From Hymenobacter actinosclerus (lineage in GTDB: Bacteria; Bacteroidota; Bacteroidia; Cytophagales; Hymenobacteraceae), in contig NZ_FOHS01000003.1 in assembly GCF_900111515.1 (NCBI RefSeq), forward strand, positions 372,001 to 436,000: a stretch of 64,000 bases of DNA, written 5' to 3'. Below, in pieces: positions 36,867 through 44,852 of the stretch (its first letter is position 1; each line of letters begins with the position of its first letter). The notes beneath the pieces were generated by a model. It saw only the letters and a program-made list of their open reading frames with translations. It did not search any database and had not been told where the DNA came from. Position numbers and translations under genes: made by a program.

Positions 36867-36948
36867 AGGGCTAAAACGGAGGAAATGCGTGTTCAGATAC
36901 CTGCCTGATGCCCGCCGCAGCCGGATTCCACACAGTCAACCAGTAAAA

Positions 36949-37011
36949 AAGACCAATACGGGGGTTGCCGCGCGCCTGTTCCGAACGCTCGGCAACCCCC
37001 GTATTGGTCTT
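36949..37011. terminator. strong terminator hairpin
   Basis: A perfect 22-bp stem AAGACCAATACGGGGGTTGC.. (36949-36970) / 36990-37011, 19-nt loop, just after the DinB-like gene (minus strand). Confidence 0.82.
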
Positions 37012-37022
37012 CTTCGTCCTCG

Positions 37023-37604
37023 TTACTCGTTTCCGACCAGCCCGTCGAGCACGCGTTCGGCCTGCTGCAGGTGGCGCTTGATGTGCTCGACCAGCAGCTC
37101 GAAAACATCGGGCAGCGGGGGCAGCAGCAGCGGAATTATCGGGTTGGGAATGCGAACGGCGTTCATGTTGATGCGGCGGGCCTGGCTGAGCAGGTTGCTC
37201 AGCTCGTCGAGCTGGCGGGTGAACACCTCCACCACCGTGCGCGGCAGCCGCGAGCCGCTGGGCGCGTACTGCTGGGGCGACTTGAGCGGTTTTTCGGTGG
37301 CCGGTACGCGCATGGCGGCCGTTAGTTTCTGGCCGAAGTAGCCGTGCTTTACGGTATCAGCCGGGCGGGTGCCGCGCTGCTGGGCCGCCTGAATTTTGCG
37401 GCTCATCACCGGCAGATACAGCCCGCCAATGAGGTTGAGGTGCTCCAGGCACTGGCCCACGCTCCAGCGGCCCGGGCCCGGCCCGCGGTTGAGCTGGTCG
37501 CTGTCGAGCGTTCGGAAACGGCGGTTGGCCACCTCGCGCACCCGCTCCACATCGGCAGTGAGGGCATCCAGAAATTCGGCAGTAGCAACGGGGTAAGCAG
37601 ACAT
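37023..37604 (-). CDS. DinB-like four-helix protein
   Basis: A 193-residue protein resembling the DinB/DUF664 superfamily of metal-binding four-helix bundles. The RWSVGQCLEHLNLIGGLYLP segment (residues about 46-65) carries the first conserved His, and a C-terminal HIKRHLQQAERV helix carries another pair. The family includes bacillithiol- or mycothiol-dependent transferases; the function here is not determined. Start at 37604 (MSAYPVA) is preferred over a longer Arg/Pro-rich frame. Confidence 0.82.
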   Translation of the reverse strand: MSAYPVATAEFLDALTADVERVREVANRRFRTLDSDQLNRGPGPGRWSVGQCLEHLNLIGGLYLPVMSRKIQAAQQRGTRPADTVKHGYFGQKLTAAMRVPATEKPLKSPQQYAPSGSRLPRTVVEVFTRQLDELSNLLSQARRINMNAVRIPNPIIPLLLPPLPDVFELLVEHIKRHLQQAERVLDGLVGNE

Positions 37605-37719
37605 AGCAACGGGCAGCGGTGGGCGGATTTGCACCGTAATGATACGCCAAGCCGGCCGGTTCGGCAACGGCCGCCGGCCAATTTAGGCCCCAATTGCCGC
37701 GAAATTGCCGGCCGGGCGC

Positions 37720-37727
37720 TACTTTCG
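37720..37727 (+). promoter_or_regulatory. -7 element directly before start codon
   Basis: TACTTTCG, close to TAnnTTTG, ends 4 nt before ATG 37732. A TTG lies 23 bp upstream (37694-37696). Confidence 0.4.
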
Positions 37728-37731
37728 AACT

Positions 37732-38715
37732 ATGCTTTCGTTCTTTCCGCGCTTCGTTCTGCTTTTTCTGCCGCTGCTGGGCGCGCTGCTGCTGCCTGCG
37801 GGCCGGGCCCGGGCTCAGGCTGCGCCCAACCCCGGCGAGAACATCCCCTTTCTGGTTACCTTCGGGGCCCAGGCCGACCCCAGCTGGGGCGACGACGACT
37901 TCAGCCAGACCTTCTTTTTCCTGGTGCCCAAGGAGCGGCGCCAGCCGGTGTACATCCGCGTGTTCGACCCCGACTGCGGCGGCCGCCACGACGAGGCCAA
38001 GGGCGGCTGGAACACCACTACCAGCTTCAGCCTCTACGGCGGCCCCGAGGCCCACTCGGCCCCCGAGGCCCGCGCCACCACGCCCAAGGGCAAGTACCGC
38101 GCCGGCACGCTGCTGGCCCAGAAAACCTTCGGCGCCGAGCCCACCTACGACAACCGCTGGTACACCTTCGGGCCCCTGAACCCGCTTGAAGGCGAGCTGA
38201 CGCCCGAGTTCGACGGCTACGTGTTCAAGCTCATTGCCCAGGGCCTGCGCGGCGACGACGGCAACCTGTACCGCTATTTCCTGAGCTCCTCGCCCACCGA
38301 GAACATCCCCGTCGAGGGCGGCAACGCCTTCACCTACGAATACTCGTTCCGGCTCACGCCCGTAGTGGGGGCCAAAACCCACCTCTACCCCTTCGTCAAC
38401 GACCGGGTGGTGAGCATCCGGCAAAGCAATTTCGATGTGGATGGCGGCGTGCAGCTGAAGATTTTCAGCGTGGCCAAAAACGGCCACCCGGCCTCTGTGA
38501 GCGGTAATAACGCTTGGGCCGCCAGCACCCACCCGGTAGTGGCCAAGGAGCACGGCCTCTCGCTCGACTTCCAGCTTACCACCCTCTCCAAAGCCCCCAA
38601 CGACCTGGTTTTCTACGTCACCGACCAGTACGACGTGGCCCTGCCCTTCTTCGCCATTCCGCTCGGCGGTCCGCCCCGCTACCGCTACGAGGTGGAAGTG
38701 AAGATGAAGGAGTAG
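37732..38715 (+). CDS. secreted protein of unknown function
   Basis: A 327-residue protein with a signal peptide (residues 1-28, GRARAQ). No named family recognised. It is rich in aromatic and glycine residues and has recurring strands (PVYIRVFDPDCGG; YRYFLSSSPTENIPVEGG; YPFVNDRVVSIRQSNFDVDG), suggesting a beta-sandwich secreted or surface protein. It contains a single cysteine after the signal peptide. Start chosen at ATG 37732, which follows a -7-like element by 4 nt. Confidence 0.75.
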   Translation: MLSFFPRFVLLFLPLLGALLLPAGRARAQAAPNPGENIPFLVTFGAQADPSWGDDDFSQTFFFLVPKERRQPVYIRVFDPDCGGRHDEAKGGWNTTTSFSLYGGPEAHSAPEARATTPKGKYRAGTLLAQKTFGAEPTYDNRWYTFGPLNPLEGELTPEFDGYVFKLIAQGLRGDDGNLYRYFLSSSPTENIPVEGGNAFTYEYSFRLTPVVGAKTHLYPFVNDRVVSIRQSNFDVDGGVQLKIFSVAKNGHPASVSGNNAWAASTHPVVAKEHGLSLDFQLTTLSKAPNDLVFYVTDQYDVALPFFAIPLGGPPRYRYEVEVKMKE

Positions 38716-38722
38716 TGGCTGG

Positions 38723-38781
38723 TAGTTGCTAGTTGCTAGTTGTCAGATTGACGTGCTATTATCATGACAACTAACAACTAG
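38723..38781. repeat. heptamer inverted repeat (TAGTTGC type)
   Basis: Units TAGTTGC, TAGTTGC, TAGTTGT at 38723-38743. Inverted arms 38729-38745 and 38765-38781 match in 16 of 17 bases. It follows the stop codon of the preceding gene by 7 bp. Confidence 0.85.
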
Positions 38782-38844
38782 TTTGACTTTGTGCGGAATT
38801 CCGGTTAAACTGAGCGACTTATGCCATGCTAAGTCGTATCCGTT

Positions 38845-39909
38845 ATGCCTTCCGCCGCTCCTGGGCCCCAGCCGCCTGCCCGTGCCCGTCGTAGACGCCA
38901 GAATTCCAGCGGGCCGCTGACGGGCCTGCGCCGGGTGGTGCGGCGCTACTTCGGCTTCTCGCGGCGCGAAACCTCGGGCCTGCTGGTGTTGCTGCTGCTA
39001 CTGGGGCTGCTGCTGGCCCTGCCCCCGCTGCTACGCCCCGCCCTGCCCACCTACGACCCGGCCCCCGACCAGCGCCGCCTCGATGCCTGGGCCGCCGAGC
39101 TGGCCGCCCGCCGCACGGCCCGGCCCGCCTACGAAAACCGCTACGCCAGCCGCTACCCCCGCCGCTCCTACCCCACCCGCGAGCGGGTACCCCAGGTGCC
39201 GCTGGCGCCCTTCGACCCCAACACGTTTTCGGCCCGCGACTGGCAGGCGCGGGGGCTGCCCGCCTGGCTGGCCGAGCGCCTGGTGAAGTACCGGACGGTA
39301 GTGGGTGGTTTCCGGGCCAAGGAGCAGCTGCGCAAAGCCTACGGCCTCTCCGACACCACCTATGCCCGCCTCGCGCCCTACATCCAGCTGCCCGAGCAGC
39401 TGCCGCCCCGCGAGAAGCGCACGTTTGCCAAAAACGACCGGTTCCCCGAGCGTAAGCCTTTCGAAGCCCGGCCCGGGTTCATACCCAAACCTCGCAACCT
39501 GGCAGCCTTCGATCTGAACGCGGCCGATACCACCCAGCTGATGCAGATCCGGGGCATCGGGCGCGGCTATGCGCGGCGGGTGGTGGAATACGGCCAGCGT
39601 CTGGGCGGCTTCCGGCACGAAGACCAGCTAGCCGAAATTTTTGCCCTGCGCGACGCGCCCGACCTCATCGACAGCCTGCGCAAGTACACCTTTGTGGCCC
39701 CCGGCTTCGCTCCCGCCCGCCTCGATGTCAACACGGCTTCTTTCGAAGTGCTGCAGGCCCACCCCTACCTGGGCAAGCGCTTGGCCCGCGTGCTGGTGGC
39801 CTACCGGCAGCAGCACGGCCCCTTTCAGCAGCCCGCCGACCTACGGCAAATCCGCATCCTTGACCAACCAACCCTCGACAAGCTGCTACCTTATATAGTG
39901 GTGAGGTGA
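38845..39909 (+). CDS. helix-hairpin-helix (ComEA-like) membrane protein
   Basis: A 354-residue protein: basic cytoplasmic N-terminus (residues 1-42), one transmembrane helix (about 45-65, LLVLLLLLGLLLALPPLL), a Pro/Arg-rich linker, then repeated ComEA-type helix-hairpin-helix units (FDLNAADTTQLMQIRGIGRG; LDVNTASFEVLQAHPYLGKR; LRQIRILDQPTLDKLLPYI). ComEA binds incoming DNA in transformable bacteria; whether this protein serves uptake is not known. Its last codon and stop (AGG TGA) lie at the edge of a 35-bp inverted repeat. Confidence 0.85.
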   Translation: MPSAAPGPQPPARARRRRQNSSGPLTGLRRVVRRYFGFSRRETSGLLVLLLLLGLLLALPPLLRPALPTYDPAPDQRRLDAWAAELAARRTARPAYENRYASRYPRRSYPTRERVPQVPLAPFDPNTFSARDWQARGLPAWLAERLVKYRTVVGGFRAKEQLRKAYGLSDTTYARLAPYIQLPEQLPPREKRTFAKNDRFPERKPFEARPGFIPKPRNLAAFDLNAADTTQLMQIRGIGRGYARRVVEYGQRLGGFRHEDQLAEIFALRDAPDLIDSLRKYTFVAPGFAPARLDVNTASFEVLQAHPYLGKRLARVLVAYRQQHGPFQQPADLRQIRILDQPTLDKLLPYIVVR

Positions 39910-40013
39910 GATGGTGAAATGGTGAGTTTGATGTTCCAGAGGCCTGATTGCGCTATTTGCATTTGCGCCGGTAGGACCCTGGAACATCAAACTCACCATT
40001 TCACCATCTCACC
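39905..40013. repeat. 35-bp perfect inverted repeat (GGTGAGAT type)
   Basis: Arms 39905-39939 and 39979-40013 are perfectly complementary. The outer part is octameric (GGTGAGAT, GGTGAAAT, GGTGAG), the inner part TTTGATGTTCCAG; the loop is 39 nt. A further GGTGAAAT-like unit extends to 40022. It lies between convergent genes and can act as a terminator. Confidence 0.92.
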
Positions 40014-40031
40014 ATTTCACCTTGAGCCATC

Positions 40032-40838
40032 TCACTGCCTCACCACCAGCACAGCGCCAATGGCGCCGCCGGGCGCGTAGGTGGGTAATAGCAGCAGTTT
40101 CTGGCCCAGATGGCCGGGCAGCCGGCGGGCCAGCACCGGGTAGAGCCGCCACACGGTTTCGGCCGACAGAAAGCCGATGCTGGCCCCGGCCACCACGTCG
40201 GTGAGCCAGTGCCGGTCGTTGAGCATGCGCATGGCCCCGGTGGCCGTGGCCACCGTGTAGCCAGCCACCGACAGCCAGGGACGCCCCCGCCCGAACTGCT
40301 CGTGCAGCAGCGTAGCCGTCAGGAAAGCGTCGGCGGTGTGGGCCGAGGGGAAGGAGCTGAAATCGGTGGCTATATCCGGCCGGCGGGTGTGGCTGATGCG
40401 CTTGAGGTTGCTGACTAGGCCCGAGCTCAGGGCGTGCGAGAGGCCGTAGCAAACTGTAAACGGCACGATGCCCCGCTCTCCCTTCATGCCCACGGCAAAC
40501 AGCCCGTAGGCCGCCACCACCGGAATGCGCCGGCTGTAATCGTCGAGCGTGGTCCGGAAATGCGGAAAGGTCTCGCGGGTTTCCTCGCGCACCTCCTCCT
40601 TCATTTCATCCAGAAAATTCTCGTTACTACTCGCGTAGCCCGCCGCCACCAGCACCACCGGCACGGCCACGCGCAGCACGGCGGGCCGCGCCAGCCAAGG
40701 CCGCCCGGCTGGCGCGCAAACCACCGAATCGGGTTGGGCAGTGGGCTGGGCCTTGCCCGACCTAGCCACACCCGCCAGCAGTAGCAGCAGCAGCAGAAGA
40801 AGCAAGCTATTCGGGCGCAGGCCGGCAGTCTTCATCAT
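40032..40838 (-). CDS. PAP2 family phosphatase, exported or membrane-bound
   Basis: A 268-residue acid phosphatase-like protein. An N-terminal hydrophobic segment (leucine-rich, residues about 10-25) is a signal or anchor. The PAP2 signature is complete: KRISHTRRP, then PSAHT with the catalytic histidine, then DRHWLTDVVAG. Likely substrates are lipid phosphates such as undecaprenyl pyrophosphate or phosphatidate, but this is inference. Start at the first of two adjacent ATGs (40838 or 40835). Confidence 0.9.
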   Translation of the reverse strand: MMKTAGLRPNSLLLLLLLLLLAGVARSGKAQPTAQPDSVVCAPAGRPWLARPAVLRVAVPVVLVAAGYASSNENFLDEMKEEVREETRETFPHFRTTLDDYSRRIPVVAAYGLFAVGMKGERGIVPFTVCYGLSHALSSGLVSNLKRISHTRRPDIATDFSSFPSAHTADAFLTATLLHEQFGRGRPWLSVAGYTVATATGAMRMLNDRHWLTDVVAGASIGFLSAETVWRLYPVLARRLPGHLGQKLLLLPTYAPGGAIGAVLVVRQ

Positions 40839-40953
40839 AAGGGGAATTTCGTCCCCGGAAGATAACCTATTTGGCACCGGATTACCAGCTGTCGGCACCG
40901 CAAACTTTGGCCCTCATACTGGCGGGCCCGGCTGGCCACGCCAAGGCTGTCGG

Positions 40954-41838
40954 CTACTTTTCGGGTGGGCCGGGGGCGGCGCCGTAATCCGGCGAGTCGG
41001 GGGCGTTGGTGCGCTCGTCGGAGGCCTGGCCGTAGTTGCGGGCCGCCTGCTGCTTGTCGAAGTCGCCCTTGGCAGGCGAGCCATCGGTGGCAGCCGGTTC
41101 GGGGTTGGCGTACTCGTCGTTGTAAGAGCCGCCTTTCGAGCCGAAGCCCTGCGGCTCGCTGCCCTCCGAGTTGGCCGAACCGGCGGCCTCGTAGCCGCTC
41201 CGGTCGGCGCTGGTGGGCGGGGTGGCGTCGGCCTCGCCGCGGCCGTAGCCGGCGTTGCCCTGGGCCTGGCCGGTGCGCTGGCCATCGGGGCCGCCCTCGG
41301 GGTGGCCGGGGATGTAGTCTTCGCGCTGGTTGCGGTGCTGCTCGTTGGGTCCGGGCTCGGTGTTGGACTGGCCGCCGAGCGAGGAGGAGCCGTAGTTCGG
41401 GGCGTAGGCTGAGCCAACGCCTTTCGGTGCATCGTTGTCGTTGCCAAACAGGGGGCCTACCGCCGATTCGGGGGCATCGTGGCCGGCGCCTACCGCCACG
41501 GTGCCGAAGCTGCCGTTTTCGGTCGAAGGAATACCGTCCTTGGTCTGGGCCCGCTCGCCCACGTAGCCCGAAGTAGCCGGGGCCTGCACCGGCGGGCCGG
41601 CATAGGTATCAACGCCGCGGCTGGCCTCGTTGCCGTAGCCGCCCTGGGTAGCACCCTGGTCCGACTGGCGGCCGAATTCGCCCCGGCTGGCACCGGCCAC
41701 CTCGTTCTGCTCGTGGTTGAACTCGTCGTTGGCCACGGGCTGCTCGGCGGGCGTATTGGCCGGGGTCTGCAGCGCGGGTGGCAGCGCGTTTTCGGGGGTG
41801 GCGGGTGGGGTAGCGGGCTTCTGGGTATCGTCGGACAT
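40954..41838 (-). CDS. hydrophilic, intrinsically disordered protein
   Basis: A 294-residue protein almost devoid of hydrophobic stretches, rich in Gly, Asn, Pro, Glu, Asp, Ser and Ala (GGYGNEASRGVDTY; GPNEQHRNQREDYIPGHPE). No signal peptide, no cysteines and no recognised domain. Composition recalls hydrophilins or stress-protective disordered proteins, but no homology is claimed. Start at 41838 (MSDDTQKP); upstream frame is poorly supported. It diverges from the cold-shock gene. Confidence 0.7.
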   Translation of the reverse strand: MSDDTQKPATPPATPENALPPALQTPANTPAEQPVANDEFNHEQNEVAGASRGEFGRQSDQGATQGGYGNEASRGVDTYAGPPVQAPATSGYVGERAQTKDGIPSTENGSFGTVAVGAGHDAPESAVGPLFGNDNDAPKGVGSAYAPNYGSSSLGGQSNTEPGPNEQHRNQREDYIPGHPEGGPDGQRTGQAQGNAGYGRGEADATPPTSADRSGYEAAGSANSEGSEPQGFGSKGGSYNDEYANPEPAATDGSPAKGDFDKQQAARNYGQASDERTNAPDSPDYGAAPGPPEK

Positions 41839-41910
41839 GAGCAGGGAAAGCTTAGGTGGCACTGCTGCTACATACGCAGCCGTGGCGGGCACGTTCCGCA
41901 GCCGGGTTTT

Positions 41911-41940
41911 TTTGTTGATTTGAAAAACCATGTAGATTTA
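41911..41940 (+). promoter_or_regulatory. promoter of cold-shock gene
   Basis: TTTG (41911-41914), an 18-bp spacer and TAGATTTA (41933-41940), one base from consensus. Start of transcription is expected near 41946. Confidence 0.5.
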
Positions 41941-41942
41941 CC

Positions 41943-41976
41943 GCGCTTAGTCGCTGCTCATTGGCTAAGCGCTTTT
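41943..41976 (+). promoter_or_regulatory. 5' leader hairpin of cold-shock mRNA
   Basis: An 8-bp stem GCGCTTAG (41943-41950) / CTAAGCGC (41965-41972) with a 14-nt loop and TTTT immediately after. It is placed at the predicted start of the mRNA, 40 nt before the ATG, and resembles an attenuator or a structured leader. Confidence 0.45.
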
Positions 41977-42011
41977 CCCCTCCTTCACTTCCCCAACCAT
42001 TCACCCCTTCT

Positions 42012-42203
42012 ATGAAAACAGGAACAGTAAAATTTTTCAACGAATCCAAGGGCTTCGGCTTCATCGTGCAGGACGAAGACGGCCAGGAAATTTTCGTTCA
42101 CCAGAGTGGCCTCGTCCACGAAATCCGCGAAAATGACCGCGTCAGCTTCGATATCATCGACGGCCGTAAAGGTCAGAATGCAGTGAAAGTAGAGCGGATC
42201 TGA
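42012..42203 (+). CDS. cold-shock domain protein
   Basis: A 63-residue CspA-family single-strand nucleic-acid-binding protein. RNP1 is KGFGFIV and RNP2 is IFVHQS, both intact, within one OB fold spanning the whole chain. Start ATG 42012 (MKTGTVKFF) matches the family; the longer frame is leader RNA. It would melt RNA secondary structure at low temperature or during growth change. The structured leader upstream suggests post-transcriptional control. Confidence 0.96.
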   Translation: MKTGTVKFFNESKGFGFIVQDEDGQEIFVHQSGLVHEIRENDRVSFDIIDGRKGQNAVKVERI

Positions 42204-42216
42204 GCAGCCGTTCTAA

Positions 42217-42319
42217 TTAGCTGTTAGCTGTTAGCTGAATCAACGCAATACGGCACCAATAGAAGGGCCTTACCACCTGAGAACGAGTTGTTCCAGCGTG
42301 GTAAGGCCCTTTTATTGGT
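42217..42319. repeat. TTAGCTG heptamers plus 22-bp palindromic core / terminator
   Basis: Three TTAGCTG units (42217-42237), then a 22-bp stem with one mismatch (ACCAATAGAAGGGCCTTACC.. 42255-42276 / 42298-42319). It terminates the cold-shock gene and gldH from opposite sides. The core resembles the inner part of the element at 56409-56586. Confidence 0.82.
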
Positions 42320-42354
42320 CCGGATGCCTTTCGGAATCCGGCGCATCTGGCAGC

Positions 42355-42855
42355 TTATTTTCCGGCCTGATGCAGGGCGACGCGCACGCCTACGGCCATA
42401 ATGCCCGGCAGCTGGTCCTGGCGCATATACTGCTCCAGCTGAATGCGGTAGGTGCCGGGCTGGCTGAACTCCTGGTTGGGCAGGGCCAGCAGGCGGTGGT
42501 CGAAGATGTCGCCGCTGCCATTACCCAGGGGCTCGCCGGTTTTGGGGTCCATCAGGTTCATATCGTGCAGCTTGCGCGATATAATCTTACCATCGGGGCC
42601 TGTGAGCGTAACGCGGGCGTAGAGGTTGTAGTAGCTGTAGTCGGCCGTGTTACGAACGTTGAGGAACACGTCGTACCGGGGGGCCGGGTCGGTAATGTCG
42701 AACTCGAAAGTGGGCTTGTTCTGAACGGCCCACACGTAGGGGTCGCCGGCGGGCGAGGTCAGGTCGATGTTTTTCTCATAGACCTCGGCCGGGTCGCAGG
42801 CCGTCAGCAACAGCCCGCCGGCCAGGGCCAGAAATCCGCGCAGAAAAGTGTGCAT
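42355..42855 (-). CDS. gldH: gliding motility lipoprotein GldH
   Basis: A 166-residue outer-membrane or periplasmic lipoprotein required for gliding and linked to the type IX secretion apparatus in flavobacteria. Lipobox LLTAC with Cys20. The family pattern is visible: CDPAEVYEKNIDL at the N-terminus, YNLYARVTLTGPDG and the ISRKLHDMNLMDPKTGEPLG region. Length fits. It starts 20 bp after the ricT stop, so the two are one operon, the usual order in Bacteroidota. Confidence 0.93.
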   Translation of the reverse strand: MHTFLRGFLALAGGLLLTACDPAEVYEKNIDLTSPAGDPYVWAVQNKPTFEFDITDPAPRYDVFLNVRNTADYSYYNLYARVTLTGPDGKIISRKLHDMNLMDPKTGEPLGNGSGDIFDHRLLALPNQEFSQPGTYRIQLEQYMRQDQLPGIMAVGVRVALHQAGK

Positions 42856-42875
42856 AAAATCAGAAACGCTAAATA

Positions 42876-44507
42876 TCAGGAATCGGCGGGAGGCGGAGTG
42901 CTGCCTTCGGCGCTGCCCCCGCGGCCCGACGAGCGGCCCGTGCGGCGGCTGCCCGAGCGGCCCCGGCGCTCGGAGCCCCGGCCTTCGCCGCCCTCGGGCC
43001 GGCCGCCATCAGGCGCACCTTCAGCAGAGCCGGTATTTCGGGGCGGGCGGCCGCCTTCGCGGGCGGGGCGGGCGGCATCGGGCGCGCCGCCTTCGGGGGA
43101 CGGCCGGCCGGCACCGCGCCGGTTTTCGCCGCGGCCTTCGCCACTGCGGCTTTCGCCACCCCGGCCACGGCCGGAGCGGCGGTTGAGGGGCTTGGCGGCA
43201 GCGCCACGGGGCCGGGTACGTTCCTCGGCGGCTTCGCCTGCTTCGGTAGGTCCGCCGGTTTTGGCTGGAGCCGGCGCATCGGTGCCATCATCGGGCGCGG
43301 CGGGCCGGGCGGGCCGCTCGGTGGGCCGGGCCGCCCGGGGCGGGCGGACCGCGGGCGGGGCCTCCTCGGTGGGCTTCCTTTTGCCGCGCTTGGGGCGCTT
43401 GGCTGATGAAGACGTGATTTTATCGTCCAGGCGTTCGAGCGAGCCTTCCACGATGGCCGTTACCTCGGGCGCGCGCTCCTCCTCCCGCACCGGCACGAGG
43501 ATGGTATCGGGCTTTTCGCCGCGCTTGTTCATTTCCAGCACCTCGCGCACGCGCTCCACGGGCAGCACCACCCAGTTGTTGTCGCCGCGCACGGCAAACC
43601 ACATTTTGCGGCGGAAGATGTCGGTTTTCTGCAGCGTGTACTCGCCCTTCTCGGTGAGCAGCGGGCGCTGCACCTGCGGAATGTCCTTGAGGGCATCAAG
43701 GTAGGTATCGAGCTCGTAGTTGAGGCAGCATTTGAGGCGGCCGCACTGGCCCGACAGCTTGGCCGGGTTCAGACTCAGGTTCTGGTAGCGGGCGGCGGTG
43801 GTGCTCACGCTCTTGAAATCGGAAAGCCAGGTGGAGCAGCACAGCTCGCGGCCGCAGCTGCCGATGCCCCCGAGGCGGCCGGCTTCGTGGCGCAGCGAAA
43901 TCTGGCGCATTTCCACCCGCACCCGAAACTCATCGGCCAGCCGCCGGATCAGGTCGCGGAAGTCTACCCGGTCGTCGGCCGAGTAGAAGAACGTGGCGCG
44001 GGTGCGGTCGGCCTGGTACTCCACGTCGGAGAGCTTCATGCGCAGGCGCAGCTCCTCGACCACGGCGCGGGCCCGGAACATGGTGCCCGTTTCGAGGTCG
44101 CGCACGGCCTGCCAGCGCTCGGCATCGTCGTCGGTGGCCACCCGCAGAATGGGGCGGATGTCCTTGGAGTCGAGGGGCACTTTTTTCTTTTTCATCTGCA
44201 GCCGTACCAGCTCGCCCTTGAGCGAAACGTGGCCCAGGTGCCAGCCGCTGCCGGCCGCCTCCACCACAATGGCGTCGCCGGTGATGAGGGGCAGGCGGCT
44301 CTGGTTGCGGAAAAAGTCTTTGCGGCCACCCTTGAAGCGGACTTCGACGATGTCAAACTCTTTAAAGTCGCTGGGCATGTCCAGATCCTGGAGCCAGTCG
44401 AATACATTGAGGCGGGTACAGCCGCTGCTGCAGCTACCCTTCGAGCCGCAGCCCGAAGTGGTAGTGGAGCAGCCGCCGCCGCCGGAAGAACAGGAGGAAC
44501 AAGCCAC
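42876..44507 (-). CDS. ricT: RicT-like PSP1 domain protein with Arg/Gly-rich tail
   Basis: A 543-residue protein. The N-terminus has a cysteine cluster (CSSC, then CGSKGSCSSGC) seen in Bacteroidota RicT. A PSP1/YaaT core spans residues about 45-320, with the C-G-R-x-L-C-C motif (GSCGRELCCSTWL) and CGRLKCCLNYE typical of the Fe-S-associated family. Residues from about 375 to 543 are a disordered basic tail full of RG, RPAR and GGR units. In Bacillus, RicT acts with RicA and RicF in RNA maturation; the role here is inferred. It is first in the operon with gldH. Promoter at 44603-44573. Confidence 0.92.
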   Translation of the reverse strand: MACSSCSSGGGGCSTTTSGCGSKGSCSSGCTRLNVFDWLQDLDMPSDFKEFDIVEVRFKGGRKDFFRNQSRLPLITGDAIVVEAAGSGWHLGHVSLKGELVRLQMKKKKVPLDSKDIRPILRVATDDDAERWQAVRDLETGTMFRARAVVEELRLRMKLSDVEYQADRTRATFFYSADDRVDFRDLIRRLADEFRVRVEMRQISLRHEAGRLGGIGSCGRELCCSTWLSDFKSVSTTAARYQNLSLNPAKLSGQCGRLKCCLNYELDTYLDALKDIPQVQRPLLTEKGEYTLQKTDIFRRKMWFAVRGDNNWVVLPVERVREVLEMNKRGEKPDTILVPVREEERAPEVTAIVEGSLERLDDKITSSSAKRPKRGKRKPTEEAPPAVRPPRAARPTERPARPAAPDDGTDAPAPAKTGGPTEAGEAAEERTRPRGAAAKPLNRRSGRGRGGESRSGEGRGENRRGAGRPSPEGGAPDAARPAREGGRPPRNTGSAEGAPDGGRPEGGEGRGSERRGRSGSRRTGRSSGRGGSAEGSTPPPADS

Positions 44508-44572
44508 AGCTTGGAGAATCTATATAGGTAAGTCCGCGGCCAGTCAGCCAACGGCACGAAATGGGTTATCGA

Positions 44573-44603
44573 CAAAGATAGCCAAATAGCCGGGGCGGCT
44601 CAA
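44573..44603 (-). promoter_or_regulatory. promoter of ricT-gldH operon
   Basis: Minus strand: TTG (44603-44601), 20-bp spacer, consensus TATCTTTG (44580-44573), 65 bp before the ATG. Confidence 0.65.
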
Positions 44604-44779
44604 CCCGGCCCTGGCGACCCGGCAGGTATTGGAAAAGTGAAGAACGGGTAACTTTCTTTTTCTTCATACAATCCACATAAAGCCCTTTAATTCTATTAGA
44701 CGGGACGCTTAGCGCTGTTTATGCAATGTATATCAACATAGTCCAATGTATATAATTCTGACAATCAAAGACGCTTTAT

Positions 44780-44811
44780 TTTGAAATATCATCAATAAAA
44801 AGCTACGTTTG
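44780..44811 (+). promoter_or_regulatory. promoter of M57 protease gene
   Basis: TTTG (44780-44783), 20-bp spacer, consensus TACGTTTG (44804-44811). The surrounding 44640-44850 is unusually AT-rich for this genome. Confidence 0.7.
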
Positions 44812-44852
44812 TCACATTGTTCCACCATCCTACCCTTCTACAACCAAACACC

